A program made the translations under genes and the position numbers. Below are positions 16,767 through 24,960 of a DNA stretch of 31,384 nucleotides, in pieces. Within the stretch, counting starts at the first letter, position 1, and every line of letters begins with the position of its first letter. The DNA is taken from assembly GCA_009774625.1 (NCBI GenBank), contig VSOB01000041.1, forward strand, positions 1-31,384, in the 5' to 3' direction. A model generated the notes under the pieces. The model saw nothing but the letters and a program-made list of their open reading frames with translations. It had not been told where the DNA came from and did no database searches. Origin of the DNA: Lachnospiraceae bacterium. GTDB lineage: Bacteria > Bacillota > Clostridia > Lachnospirales > Lachnospiraceae.

Positions 16767-17813
16767 ATGCGGTTTCATCAGGAAATCAAAATAGGGGATC
16801 GGATGATCTCAGAAAAAGAACAGGCATTTATCATAGCGGAAGCAGGCGTGAACCACAACGGGGATATGGGCCTGGCTCGGGAGATGATTGATGCGGCGGC
16901 AGAGGCAGGGGCCGATGCGGTGAAATTCCAGACCTTTAAGGCAGAACATCTGATCTTAAAAGACCTGGAAAAAGCGCCTTATCAAAAGGTGACCACAGAC
17001 AGCGGGGAATCCCAGTATGACATGCTGAGGAGACTGGAAGTGAGAAAGGAAGAAACAGCAGAACTGATGGCCTACTGTCGGAAGAAACAGATCCTGTTTC
17101 TCTCCACGCCTTTTGAAAGGGTGAGCCTGGAGGAGCTGGATGAATTGGAGGTCCCGGCCTTTAAGGTGGCAGCCACCGATGTGACCAATATACAGTTTCT
17201 GCGCCAGGTGGCAAGGAAAGGTAGGCCGATCATCCTCTCCGCCGGAATGTGCTATCTGGAAGAGGTGAGACTGGCTCTGGAGGCGATAGCTCCGCTCAAT
17301 CAGGATGTGATACTGCTGCAGTGTACGGCCAACTATCCCATCCGGGATGAGGAAGTAAACCTGCAGGTCATCCGGACGTTCCAGAAAGCGTTTGGGATGC
17401 TGGTGGGGTATTCGGATCATTCTCAGGGAGTGGGAGCGGCACCCTATGCGGCGGCGGCGGGTGCGAAAGTGATCGAAAAGCACTTTACACTGGACAAAGG
17501 AATGGAGGGACCGGATCACAGGGCGTCAGTGACCCCGGAGGAGTTAAAGGATCTGGTTATGGAGATACGGAAAGTGGAAGGCTATCTGGGCAGCGGCATC
17601 AAGACACCGACCTGTTCGGAGCAGGGAACCAGGAAGTCCCTGCAGAAATGTCTGGTGGCAGGCAGAGAGATCAGAGAGGGTGAACTCTTTACAGAAGAAA
17701 ACATAACGGCCAAACGGACCGGAGGAGCCGGGATATCTGCGCTTTATTATGACAGTATAGTGGGGAAGAAAGCCGGGAAATCATATGAGATAAATCAGAT
17801 CATCGGGCTTTAG
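16767..17813 (+). CDS. neuB: N-acetylneuraminate/nonulosonic acid synthase (NeuB family)
   Basis: A 348-residue NeuB-family synthase, which condenses phosphoenolpyruvate with an aldose to give a nine-carbon 2-keto-3-deoxy acid. The N-terminal TIM barrel shows IIAEAGVNHNGD at 22-33, DAVKFQTFK, FLSTPFE, LQCTANYP, GYSDHSQG and EKHFTLDK. The C-terminal antifreeze-like SAF domain runs from about 285 to the end (RKCLVAG-like segment, EGELFTEENITAKR, GISALYYDSIVGK). Length is full. A good ribosome binding site precedes ATG 16767. Base composition turns GC-rich again here. NeuA lies about 6.4 kb downstream in the same direction. Whether the product is sialic, legionaminic, pseudaminic or a new acid cannot be read off; the usual precursor-making enzymes are missing. 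Confidence 0.93.
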   Translation: MRFHQEIKIGDRMISEKEQAFIIAEAGVNHNGDMGLAREMIDAAAEAGADAVKFQTFKAEHLILKDLEKAPYQKVTTDSGESQYDMLRRLEVRKEETAELMAYCRKKQILFLSTPFERVSLEELDELEVPAFKVAATDVTNIQFLRQVARKGRPIILSAGMCYLEEVRLALEAIAPLNQDVILLQCTANYPIRDEEVNLQVIRTFQKAFGMLVGYSDHSQGVGAAPYAAAAGAKVIEKHFTLDKGMEGPDHRASVTPEELKDLVMEIRKVEGYLGSGIKTPTCSEQGTRKSLQKCLVAGREIREGELFTEENITAKRTGGAGISALYYDSIVGKKAGKSYEINQIIGL

Positions 17814-17863
17814 AGAGACAGATATATGATGAGGAGAAAACTGACAGAGTTTGGGAGGTTTCT

Positions 17864-18724
17864 ATGAAAGCGATTGTATTCGGAGCGGCGGTTTCGAGTC
17901 AGGAATATTATGATGAAATCAAAAAGCGGTACGATATCGTGGCTTATTGTGACAATGACCCGGCGAAATGGGGCACAGAGCTGAACCATACCCCGGTGAT
18001 TGCCCCAAAGGAGATAGGACAGTATCAATGGGATGAAATCATTATAGTATCTTTAACAGCAATGGATGCTATCAGAAAGCAGTTACTGGGTATGGAAGAG
18101 GGGGGGGTAGTACCTGAAAACAGTATTAACACTTCCTACGTGGAATATAAAATCCGGGCAAGAGAGGCTTTTGTGCGGGATTATGCAACAATCATCAGGA
18201 GCAGCCCTGATCTTGCACCGGGTATATGCGTTGCGGAAGCAGGCGTTTTTCAGGGAGAGTTCGCAAAGGTAATCAATGAGAGTTTTCCTGATTCGAAATT
18301 ATACCTGTTTGATACATTTACCGGATTTGATAAACGGGATGTAAAGTATGAAAAAGCATATGGATTTTCAGAGGCGGCGGAGGGAGATTTATGTATTACC
18401 TCAGAGGAGCTGGTTTTAAATAAGATGAAATATCCGGAGAGATGCAGGATCAGAAAGGGGTATTTTCCGGAATCAGCCGATGGGATAGAAGAATCCTTTT
18501 GTTTTGTGAATCTGGATATGGATTTATATAAACCCACACTGGAAGGGCTGCGCTTCTTTTACCCGCTTTTGATACAGGGTGGAATTATTATGGTTCATGA
18601 TTATTTCACACAGGGATATGAAGGTGTCAATGCTGCTTTAAAAGATTTTATAGCAGAAACAGATCCCACGATCATACCTTTTCCGGTAGGGGATCATCAT
18701 AGTATAGCAATTCAGAAGAGGTAA
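17864..18724 (+). CDS. TylF/macrocin O-methyltransferase-like protein with N-terminal Rossmann-like module
   Basis: A 286-residue protein. Residues 1-90 are the accessory module (MKAIVFGAAV, AYCDNDPAKWG, IIIVSLTAM). From about 100 onward is a TylF-type SAM-dependent methyltransferase: AEAGVFQGEFA at 124-134, LFDTFTGFD at 148-156, NLDMDLYKPT at 216-225 and VHDYF at 244-248, the last two giving the acidic metal-binding residues of the family. TylF enzymes O-methylate sugar hydroxyls. The gene is AT-richer than its neighbours and carries an uninterrupted G8 run at 18100-18107 (residues 79-82), in the linker after the first module. A good GGGAGG site precedes ATG 17864. Confidence 0.83.
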   Translation: MKAIVFGAAVSSQEYYDEIKKRYDIVAYCDNDPAKWGTELNHTPVIAPKEIGQYQWDEIIIVSLTAMDAIRKQLLGMEEGGVVPENSINTSYVEYKIRAREAFVRDYATIIRSSPDLAPGICVAEAGVFQGEFAKVINESFPDSKLYLFDTFTGFDKRDVKYEKAYGFSEAAEGDLCITSEELVLNKMKYPERCRIRKGYFPESADGIEESFCFVNLDMDLYKPTLEGLRFFYPLLIQGGIIMVHDYFTQGYEGVNAALKDFIAETDPTIIPFPVGDHHSIAIQKR

Positions 18725-18726
18725 TT

Positions 18727-19593
18727 ATGCTTTATGTATCAAGCTCCTGCCTGAATGAAGTGAAGCCATGCAGGATAGGGAATGTTATAAAAAAACTGGC
18801 AGAGTCGGGCATCCGTCATATCGAGCTTTCGGGCGGAACAGAGTACTACGAAACGATAGAACAGGATCTGCAGGAGCTGGGGAGGCGATATGGGCTGACC
18901 TACGCCTGCCACGCCTACTTTCCGCCGCCCAGGGATCCCTTTGTGGTCAATCTGGCTTCCTGCAATGAGGAAATATACCGCCGGTCCACAGACCACTACA
19001 GAAGCTGTATCAGCCTGTTAAAACGGATTGGCTGCAGGACATTGTCAGTGCATGCCGGGTTTCTGACCGAGGTCGGGACGGAGGAGATCGGAAAACGGCT
19101 GAGGGGCGCGGTAGTCTATGGGGAGGAAGAGGCCTGTGAACGGTTTTGCAGCGCCTATCGGCAGATTGACAGTCTGTGTGAGAAAGCCGGCATCACCCTG
19201 TATCTGGAAAACAACGTACTGAGCGAAGAGAATTACAGAGCCTTCGGGGGCCGGAACCTTTTTATGATGACAGATTATGAGTCCATTATGAGGATGAAAG
19301 AGCATCTTACGTTCCGTCTGCTTTTAGATCTGGGGCACCTGCACGTTTCCTGCCATACCCTGGGCCTTGATTACAGGGAAGAATGCAGAAAGTTAAAGGA
19401 ACATGTCGAATGGCTCCATATAAGCGACAATGACGGGAAACGGGATGCTCACCGGCCTCTTAGAGAGGAAAGCGGCATCGTAAAAGTATGGAAGGAACTG
19501 TATGACAGAGAGATGCCGGTAACACTGGAAACTGTGGGAGATATAAAAGAGATATTACAAAGTGCGGCGCTGGCAGAATGGCGGCGGCTGTAA
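18727..19593 (+). CDS. Sugar phosphate isomerase/epimerase-like TIM barrel
   Basis: A 288-residue xylose-isomerase-like TIM-barrel protein of the AP-endonuclease-2 superfamily, whose sugar members are metal-dependent isomerases, epimerases or dehydratases. The metal ligands expected on successive strands are visible: Glu in LYLENNV, Asp and His in LLLDLGHLHVS, His in WLHISDND and Glu in VTLETVGD. SVHAGFLTE lies earlier. No signal peptide. It begins two bases after the TylF-like stop with GAGG upstream and is followed closely by the CBS-aminotransferase. It may isomerise or epimerise the sugar precursor feeding NeuB; the exact reaction is unknown. Confidence 0.82.
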   Translation: MLYVSSSCLNEVKPCRIGNVIKKLAESGIRHIELSGGTEYYETIEQDLQELGRRYGLTYACHAYFPPPRDPFVVNLASCNEEIYRRSTDHYRSCISLLKRIGCRTLSVHAGFLTEVGTEEIGKRLRGAVVYGEEEACERFCSAYRQIDSLCEKAGITLYLENNVLSEENYRAFGGRNLFMMTDYESIMRMKEHLTFRLLLDLGHLHVSCHTLGLDYREECRKLKEHVEWLHISDNDGKRDAHRPLREESGIVKVWKELYDREMPVTLETVGDIKEILQSAALAEWRRL

Positions 19594-19610
19594 AAGGATG
19601 GAGAAAAAAT

Positions 19611-21029
19611 ATGAGGGCAGAGAAACTGCTGTGCAGCCACAGAGCCACGATCAAAGAGGTGATGGTGTGCATAGAGAAAAACGGAAAAGGGACCGCATTT
19701 ATTGTGGATGATGGAGGACGGCTTAAGGGCGTGGTGACAGACGGGGACATCCGTCGGCTGCTGATAGAAGGATATGGCCTGAATGAACCCATTCGGGATT
19801 ATATGAAAAAAGACTTCGTCTATGCATCCATCCGGGAGAAGGCGGAAGAGATCCGGAAGAAATTCAACTATGCAGTGCGGATCGTGCCGCTGGTGAATGA
19901 AAAGATGGAGCCGGTAGACTACGGGGAATATAACGAAAACATCCATATCTCCCTGGCCCAGCCCCAGCTTAGCGGCAATGAATATAAATATTTGATGGAC
20001 GCTTTTTTATCCACCTGGATCTCCAGCACCGGCAAATATCTGAGCCGGTTTGAGGAAGGGTTTTCGGCCTGGTGCGGGGTCAGATACGGAGTGGCCACCT
20101 CCAACGGGACCACGGCGCTGCATCTGGCGCTGGCAGCGCTGGGGATCGGAGCAGGGGATGAAGTGATCGTGCCGGATATGACCTTTGCGGCCACCATCAA
20201 TGCAGTGTTATATACCGGGGCAAAGCCGGTGATCGTGGATCTGGAAGAGGAAAGCTGGTGCATGGATCCGGAGGCGGTAGAGAAGGCGGTGACAGAGAGG
20301 ACAAAGGCGTTGATACCGGTTCATATATACGGACAGCCCTGTGACATGGGCAGACTGTGTGAGACAGCCAAAAAGCATGGCCTGTATCTGATAGAGGACT
20401 GCGCGGAAGCCCACGGGGCCATGTGGAAGGGGAAAAAGGCAGGCTCCTACGGCATTATCTCCTGTTTTTCCTTCTTTGGAAACAAGGTGGTGACCACAGG
20501 AGAAGGAGGCATGTGCATAACAGACGATAAAGAGCTGTATGAGAAAATGCGTCTTTTACGGGACCACGGAATGAGCAAAGAGAAAAAATACTACCATGAA
20601 GTGGTGGGATTTAATTACAGAATGACCAATTTGCAGGCAGCCATTGGAACAGCACAGGTGGAGCGGATCGATGAGATCCTGCAATGGCGCACGGAAGTGG
20701 AGAACATGTACCGGAAGGCATTTTCGGGGACAGAGAAAGTCAGGATGCAGAGGGATGACCTGAAAGACAGAAAGAAGATCGCATGGCTGGTATCCATCCT
20801 GGTGGCAGAGGACAGGCGGGACACAGTGCTTGCCCATCTGAAAGCAAACGGGGTGGATGCCAGGGCCTTTTTTATCCCCTTAAGCGAAATGGAGCTGTAC
20901 CGGGACTATGCAAAGGACTGCCGGGTCAGCAAAAGGATTTCCCGTATGGGAATCAACCTGCCCACCACCTGGGAGATGGACCGGGAAAAGATCGGAAGGA
21001 TCGCGGAACTGGTGGCGGAAGCGCTGTAA
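19611..21029 (+). CDS. CBS-domain/DegT aminotransferase fusion
   Basis: A 472-residue fusion. Residues 1-105 are a CBS pair (TAFIVDDGGRLKGVVTDGDIRR-type strand-loop, then DYMKKDFVYAS and YAVRIVPLV), a nucleotide-sensing regulatory fold. Residues 112-472 are a DegT/DnrJ/EryC1/StrS aminotransferase: SNGTTALHLAL around 164-174, VPDMTFAATINAV, the cofactor-contacting D263 (IEDCAEAHGA), Schiff-base K292 in SFFGNKVVTTGEGG, and FNYRMTNLQAA. ATG 19611 follows AGGATGGAG and clears the previous stop; the upstream in-frame ATG 19578 would overlap. CBS domains also occur in the nucleotidyltransferase PtmE of the Campylobacter legionaminic pathway, but fusion to the aminotransferase is different. Probably it aminates the nonulosonate precursor. 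Confidence 0.9.
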   Translation: MRAEKLLCSHRATIKEVMVCIEKNGKGTAFIVDDGGRLKGVVTDGDIRRLLIEGYGLNEPIRDYMKKDFVYASIREKAEEIRKKFNYAVRIVPLVNEKMEPVDYGEYNENIHISLAQPQLSGNEYKYLMDAFLSTWISSTGKYLSRFEEGFSAWCGVRYGVATSNGTTALHLALAALGIGAGDEVIVPDMTFAATINAVLYTGAKPVIVDLEEESWCMDPEAVEKAVTERTKALIPVHIYGQPCDMGRLCETAKKHGLYLIEDCAEAHGAMWKGKKAGSYGIISCFSFFGNKVVTTGEGGMCITDDKELYEKMRLLRDHGMSKEKKYYHEVVGFNYRMTNLQAAIGTAQVERIDEILQWRTEVENMYRKAFSGTEKVRMQRDDLKDRKKIAWLVSILVAEDRRDTVLAHLKANGVDARAFFIPLSEMELYRDYAKDCRVSKRISRMGINLPTTWEMDREKIGRIAELVAEAL

Positions 21030-21047
21030 AGATGGGAGGAAAAGGAA

Positions 21048-22016
21048 ATGAACCTTTGTGTGATCGGCCTGGGCTCTATGGGAAAAAGACGGATCAGGCT
21101 GTTAAAGAAGATCCTGCCGGATGCAGTGATCACAGGGATCGACCAAAACCCTGAACGGGTCAGATATGTGACGGAAGAATACAAAGTAACAGGGTATGGC
21201 TCTTTGGAAGAGATAAAAGAGCGCCAGGACTGTGCTTTTGTCTGTACCCCGCCCCAGTTCCACGGCGCCCTGATCAGGGAATGTCTGTTAAAAGACTGGC
21301 ATGTATTTTCCGAAATCAATCTGGTGGATGATCTGTATGAGGAAAACCAGAAGCTGGCAAGGGAGAGAGGGAAGGTGTTATTTCTATCCTCTACGCCTCT
21401 GTACCGGGCAGAAATGCAGTACATAGAAAGGCGGGTAAAGGAAAGCAAAAAGCCCTGTGCTTACCAGTACCATGTAGGACAGTACCTGCCCGACTGGCAT
21501 CCCTGGGATAACCTGAAGGACTTTTTTGTCAGCCGGAAGGAAACCAACGGGTGCAGGGAATTTCTGGCCATCGAACTGCCCTGGATTCAGAACACATTTG
21601 GAAAGATCAAAGAGGTGCATGTGGTGAAACGCAGGCTGACAGAGCTTTCTCTGGATTTTCCGGACACCTATCTGCTCCAGTTAGAGCATGAGGGAGGAAG
21701 TGCAGGAAATGTGACGGTGGATGTGGTCAGCAGACAGGCGGTGCGGCGGCTGGAAGTGTTTCATGAGGGATTGTACCTGAGATGGGAGGGCAGGCCGGAC
21801 CTTCTGTATGAAAAAAACCTGAGTACCGGGGCATTGGAACAGGTACAGGCTGGAGAGCAGATACAGCAGCCGGGATATGCGGAAGTGATCAATGAGGCTG
21901 CCTATGAGCGGGAGATCGGAGAATTTCTTGCGGTGCTTTCCGGAAAGGTGCCGGTGTATGGATTTGAAGAAGACCGGGAGATCCTTAAGGTTATAGACAG
22001 AATAGAAAAAGAATAA
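21048..22016 (+). CDS. Gfo/Idh/MocA-family protein with altered active site (first copy)
   Basis: A 322-residue member of the Gfo/Idh/MocA NAD(P)-dependent sugar oxidoreductase family. The dinucleotide-binding loop VIGLGSMGKRR is at 5-15 and FVCTPPQ follows the third strand. The catalytic EKP motif is changed to EIN (89-91), removing the usual lysine. The later segment that should carry Asp and His reads REFLAIELPWI, with Glu and Trp. It shares YHxGQYLPDWHPWxNxKDF with the second copy at 24957, so the two are close paralogues. A GGGAGG site precedes ATG 21048. It may oxidise, reduce or epimerise the precursor, or act without redox chemistry. Confidence 0.85.
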   Translation: MNLCVIGLGSMGKRRIRLLKKILPDAVITGIDQNPERVRYVTEEYKVTGYGSLEEIKERQDCAFVCTPPQFHGALIRECLLKDWHVFSEINLVDDLYEENQKLARERGKVLFLSSTPLYRAEMQYIERRVKESKKPCAYQYHVGQYLPDWHPWDNLKDFFVSRKETNGCREFLAIELPWIQNTFGKIKEVHVVKRRLTELSLDFPDTYLLQLEHEGGSAGNVTVDVVSRQAVRRLEVFHEGLYLRWEGRPDLLYEKNLSTGALEQVQAGEQIQQPGYAEVINEAAYEREIGEFLAVLSGKVPVYGFEEDREILKVIDRIEKE

Positions 22017-22030
22017 GGGTGGGAAAGCGT

Positions 22031-23332
22031 ATGAATCAGAATGAGTGTTATGGAGAGAAGGCACACCGGCTGATACCGGCGGGAGCACATACTTACAGCA
22101 GAAGCGATGAGGTATTTCCGGCAAATGCCCCCAGGGTGATTGAGAAAAGCAAAGGAGTGCATACTTGGGATGTGGATGGAAATGAGTACATCGACTACGG
22201 CATGGCATGCAGGTCGGTGACGGTGGGATATGACTATGAACGGATCTCTGATGCGGCCATCCGCCAGATCAGAAACGGAAATACGGCCACAAAGGCTACA
22301 AAGGTGGAGGTTGAAGCTGCTCAGGCCATGTGTGATCTGTTTCCCTGGGTGGATATGGTAAAGTTTGCCAAGAACGGGTCTACAGTGACCACGGCTGCAG
22401 TCAAGTTGGCCAGGGCCTATACGGGAAGAAAATACATAGCCCGTTGCAGGGAACATGCCTTTTTTTCCTATGACGACTGGTTTATCGGAAGTACGGTGAT
22501 GAATGCGGGGGTGCCCAGGGAGATACAGGAGCTGACACTGCAGTTTGGCTTTAACGATATAGAGTCGGTAAAGAGTCTGTTTGAGCAGTATAAGGGAGAG
22601 ATCGCGGCCCTGATTATGGAACCGTGCGATACCCAGGAGCCGGAGGATGATTTTCTGCAAAAGACAGGGGAGCTGTGCCGGGAATATGGGGTGGTCTATA
22701 TCCTGGATGAGATGATTACCGGATTTCGCTGGGACTTACAGGGGGCATGTAAATACTATGGAGTAGAGCCGGATCTTGTCACATTTGGAAAGGGGATGGC
22801 CAACGGGTTTTCAGTGGCTGCCCTGGGAGGCCGGCGGGAGATCATGGATCTGGGAGGGCTGACACCGGGCAGGGAACGGGTATTTTTGATCTCCACTACC
22901 CACGGGGCGGAAATGAGCAGCCTGGGGGCGCTTTTAGAAACGATTGAAGTATATAAGGAGCTGAAGGTGACAGACCATATCTGGGAGATGGGAAGAAAAC
23001 TGGTAAAGGGGCTTTCAGAGATTGCGGCAGAAGAAAAGCTGCAGGAGTACTTTTACCTGGAGGGGGCAGCATGTTCCCCTAACCTGGTGATCTGCGGTAA
23101 AGACAGAACACCTTCCTTTGCCCACCGGACCGTATTTTTACAGGAAATGATCAAAGAAGGGATCCTGATGCCCTATATCGCCATTGCCTATGAGCATACG
23201 GATACGGAGATTGAAAAGACACTGGAGGCGGCCAGGAAAGCCATGCAGGTATACAGCCGGGCACTGAATGGGGAAGTAGAACAGTTCCTTATGGGTCCGG
23301 AGATCCGGCCTGTGTTCAGAAAGTATAATTAA
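22031..23332 (+). CDS. Class III aminotransferase, glutamate-1-semialdehyde aminomutase-like
   Basis: A 433-residue PLP enzyme of the class III (ornithine/GSA) group. ATG 22031 with GGGTGGGAAAG upstream is preferred to GTG 22019. Visible are the active-site FAKNGSTVTTAAVKLARAYTG region around 112-132, D226 in the VYILDEMITGFR motif that holds the pyridine nitrogen, and Schiff-base K254 in VTFGKGMANG. GSA aminomutase moves an amino group between adjacent carbons in haem synthesis. Here, between sugar oxidoreductase and NeuA genes, a sugar-directed transamination or 1,2-amino shift is more likely. Full length, no frameshift. A class III enzyme beside neuB/neuA is not part of the classical sialic, legionaminic or pseudaminic routes. 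Confidence 0.86.
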   Translation: MNQNECYGEKAHRLIPAGAHTYSRSDEVFPANAPRVIEKSKGVHTWDVDGNEYIDYGMACRSVTVGYDYERISDAAIRQIRNGNTATKATKVEVEAAQAMCDLFPWVDMVKFAKNGSTVTTAAVKLARAYTGRKYIARCREHAFFSYDDWFIGSTVMNAGVPREIQELTLQFGFNDIESVKSLFEQYKGEIAALIMEPCDTQEPEDDFLQKTGELCREYGVVYILDEMITGFRWDLQGACKYYGVEPDLVTFGKGMANGFSVAALGGRREIMDLGGLTPGRERVFLISTTHGAEMSSLGALLETIEVYKELKVTDHIWEMGRKLVKGLSEIAAEEKLQEYFYLEGAACSPNLVICGKDRTPSFAHRTVFLQEMIKEGILMPYIAIAYEHTDTEIEKTLEAARKAMQVYSRALNGEVEQFLMGPEIRPVFRKYN

Positions 23333-23344
23333 GGAGCGGCAAGT

Positions 23345-24136
23345 GTGATCAGAGCAGCATTGTACCAGATGCCCATATGCTGGGAGGACAAAGAAGTCAA
23401 CTATAAGAAGGCGGAAAAACAGATGGATAAGGCCGGAAGAGGCGGTGCCGACCTGTTTTTACTGCCGGAGATGAGCTTTACCGGGTTTTCCATGCATACG
23501 GCTGTGACAAAAGAAAAGGACGATGAGACGATAAAACGGATGATGGATTGTGCCCGGCGGTATCATATGGCAGTGGGCTTTGGCTGGGTAAAGGACTGCG
23601 GGGAGAAATCTGAGAACCACTATACGATTGTGGGAAAGATGGGGGAGATCCTTTCAGACTATGCAAAGATTCATCCCTTTTCTTATATGAAAGAGGACGC
23701 CTGTTTCCAGGGCGGCAGCCAGCTTTCTTATTTTACCCTGCAGGGCCTGACCTGCAGCCCCTTTATATGTTATGATCTGCGGTTCCCGGAGATCTTTCAG
23801 ATCGCATCGGGGAGGGCGCAGGCGTTTATCGTGGCAGCCAACTGGCCTGGAAGGCGTGCAGAGCACTGGAAGAGTCTGCTGCGGGCCAGGGCCATTGAAA
23901 ATCAGGTATATGTGCTGGCAGTGAACTGCGTGGGAGAGATGGACGGACTGATGTACACAGGGGATAGCTGCGTGATCGGCCCGGAGGGGACTGTACTGTG
24001 CAGCCTCTCGGCAGAGGAGGGCCTGCTGGAATGGAGCCTTGCCCCTGAGGCAGTCAGGGAGTGCAGGGAGGGGTTTCCTGTGAGGCAGGACCGGAGGGAA
24101 GCGCTGTATGAAAGACTGCGAGAAGGCAGAGAGTAA
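23345..24136 (+). CDS. Carbon-nitrogen hydrolase (nitrilase superfamily)
   Basis: A 263-residue nitrilase-superfamily protein, an amide-bond hydrolase or acyl-transferring amidase. The catalytic Glu-Lys-Cys triad is complete: E42 (LLPEMSFTG), K108 (DYAKIHPF) and C142 (FICYDLRFPE). A second conserved patch, ANWPGRRAEHWKSLLRARAIENQ, follows with typical spacing. The start is GTG 23345 with AAGGAG upstream. Located between the class III aminotransferase and NeuA, it may remove or exchange an amide on the nonulosonic acid, or release ammonia. The domain call is firm; the substrate is inferred only from context. Confidence 0.88.
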   Translation: MIRAALYQMPICWEDKEVNYKKAEKQMDKAGRGGADLFLLPEMSFTGFSMHTAVTKEKDDETIKRMMDCARRYHMAVGFGWVKDCGEKSENHYTIVGKMGEILSDYAKIHPFSYMKEDACFQGGSQLSYFTLQGLTCSPFICYDLRFPEIFQIASGRAQAFIVAANWPGRRAEHWKSLLRARAIENQVYVLAVNCVGEMDGLMYTGDSCVIGPEGTVLCSLSAEEGLLEWSLAPEAVRECREGFPVRQDRREALYERLREGRE

Positions 24137-24243
24137 GCGGGATATGGAATAAATGAGAGAAAACGTCACAGGCGCCGGGAGGAAAAGGCGGAAGGTGCAT
24201 GGACGCACAGATGAAAAGGTACATAGTGCCGGGGAGTGCAGGT

Positions 24244-24960
24244 ATGTATAAAGGATATAAGATACTGGCTGTGGTGACAGCCAGAGGGGGTTCGAAAGGG
24301 CTTCCGGGAAAAAACATAAAAGAGTTAAACGGGATGCCGTTAATAGGCTGGACACTGGAGCAGACCGGGCACAGCCGGTATCTGGATGAAGTGTTTGTCT
24401 CCACTGACAGTGAAGAGATTGCCGGGGTAAGTGAGCGGCTTGGATACCGGGTACCGTCGCTTCGGCCGGCCCGTCTGGCCCAGGACGGGACTTCTTCGAT
24501 GGATGTGCTGGAGTATACCATTTCCTTTCTGGAAAAGGAGGGGAAGCGGTTTGACTATGTGATGCTGTTAGAGCCTACCTCCCCTCTGCGAAAAAAGGAG
24601 GACATTGACAACATCATTGCGCTGGCTGCAGAGCATCCGGAAAAGGACGGGGTAATCTCAGTGGGAGAGGTGCATGGGGAGCATCCTTCCATCGTAAAGA
24701 AGATCAGTCCGGAGGGATTGGTGGCCCCGTATATAGAGGATGGCCCGTCGGTGTACCAGAGACAGCAGTGTGACCGGGCATATTTCCCCTATGGTGTGGG
24801 ATATCTGATCCGGATCCCCAGACTTATGGAAGCGCATACCATCTATACGGACCGGATGCTGCCCTATTACATAGAACGGTGGCAGAACTATGAGATTGAC
24901 GATATCTATGATTTTGTGTGTATCGAAAGCATTATGAAAATGGAGCGTGAGAGGCTATGA
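24244..24960 (+). CDS. neuA: CMP-nonulosonic acid cytidylyltransferase (NeuA family)
   Basis: A NeuA-family enzyme that activates a nonulosonic acid with CTP to give the CMP-sugar donor. The hallmark TARGGSKGLPGKNI is 12 residues into the protein from ATG 24244; the rest shows VFVSTDSEEIA, LLEPTSPLR, SVYQRQQ and IERWQNYEIDDIYDF. ATG 24244 with GGGGAG seven bases upstream gives the family's usual N terminus (238 residues); ATG 24199 would add 15 residues and cannot be excluded. It overlaps the second Gfo/Idh gene by ATGA. Together with neuB it shows that the locus activates a sialic-acid-like sugar. Confidence 0.92.
   Translation: MYKGYKILAVVTARGGSKGLPGKNIKELNGMPLIGWTLEQTGHSRYLDEVFVSTDSEEIAGVSERLGYRVPSLRPARLAQDGTSSMDVLEYTISFLEKEGKRFDYVMLLEPTSPLRKKEDIDNIIALAAEHPEKDGVISVGEVHGEHPSIVKKISPEGLVAPYIEDGPSVYQRQQCDRAYFPYGVGYLIRIPRLMEAHTIYTDRMLPYYIERWQNYEIDDIYDFVCIESIMKMERERL

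Noticed and set aside
19578..19610. Earlier start for the CBS-aminotransferase
   Set aside because: It would overlap the preceding gene and has no ribosome binding site; ATG 19611 has AGGATGGAG upstream.
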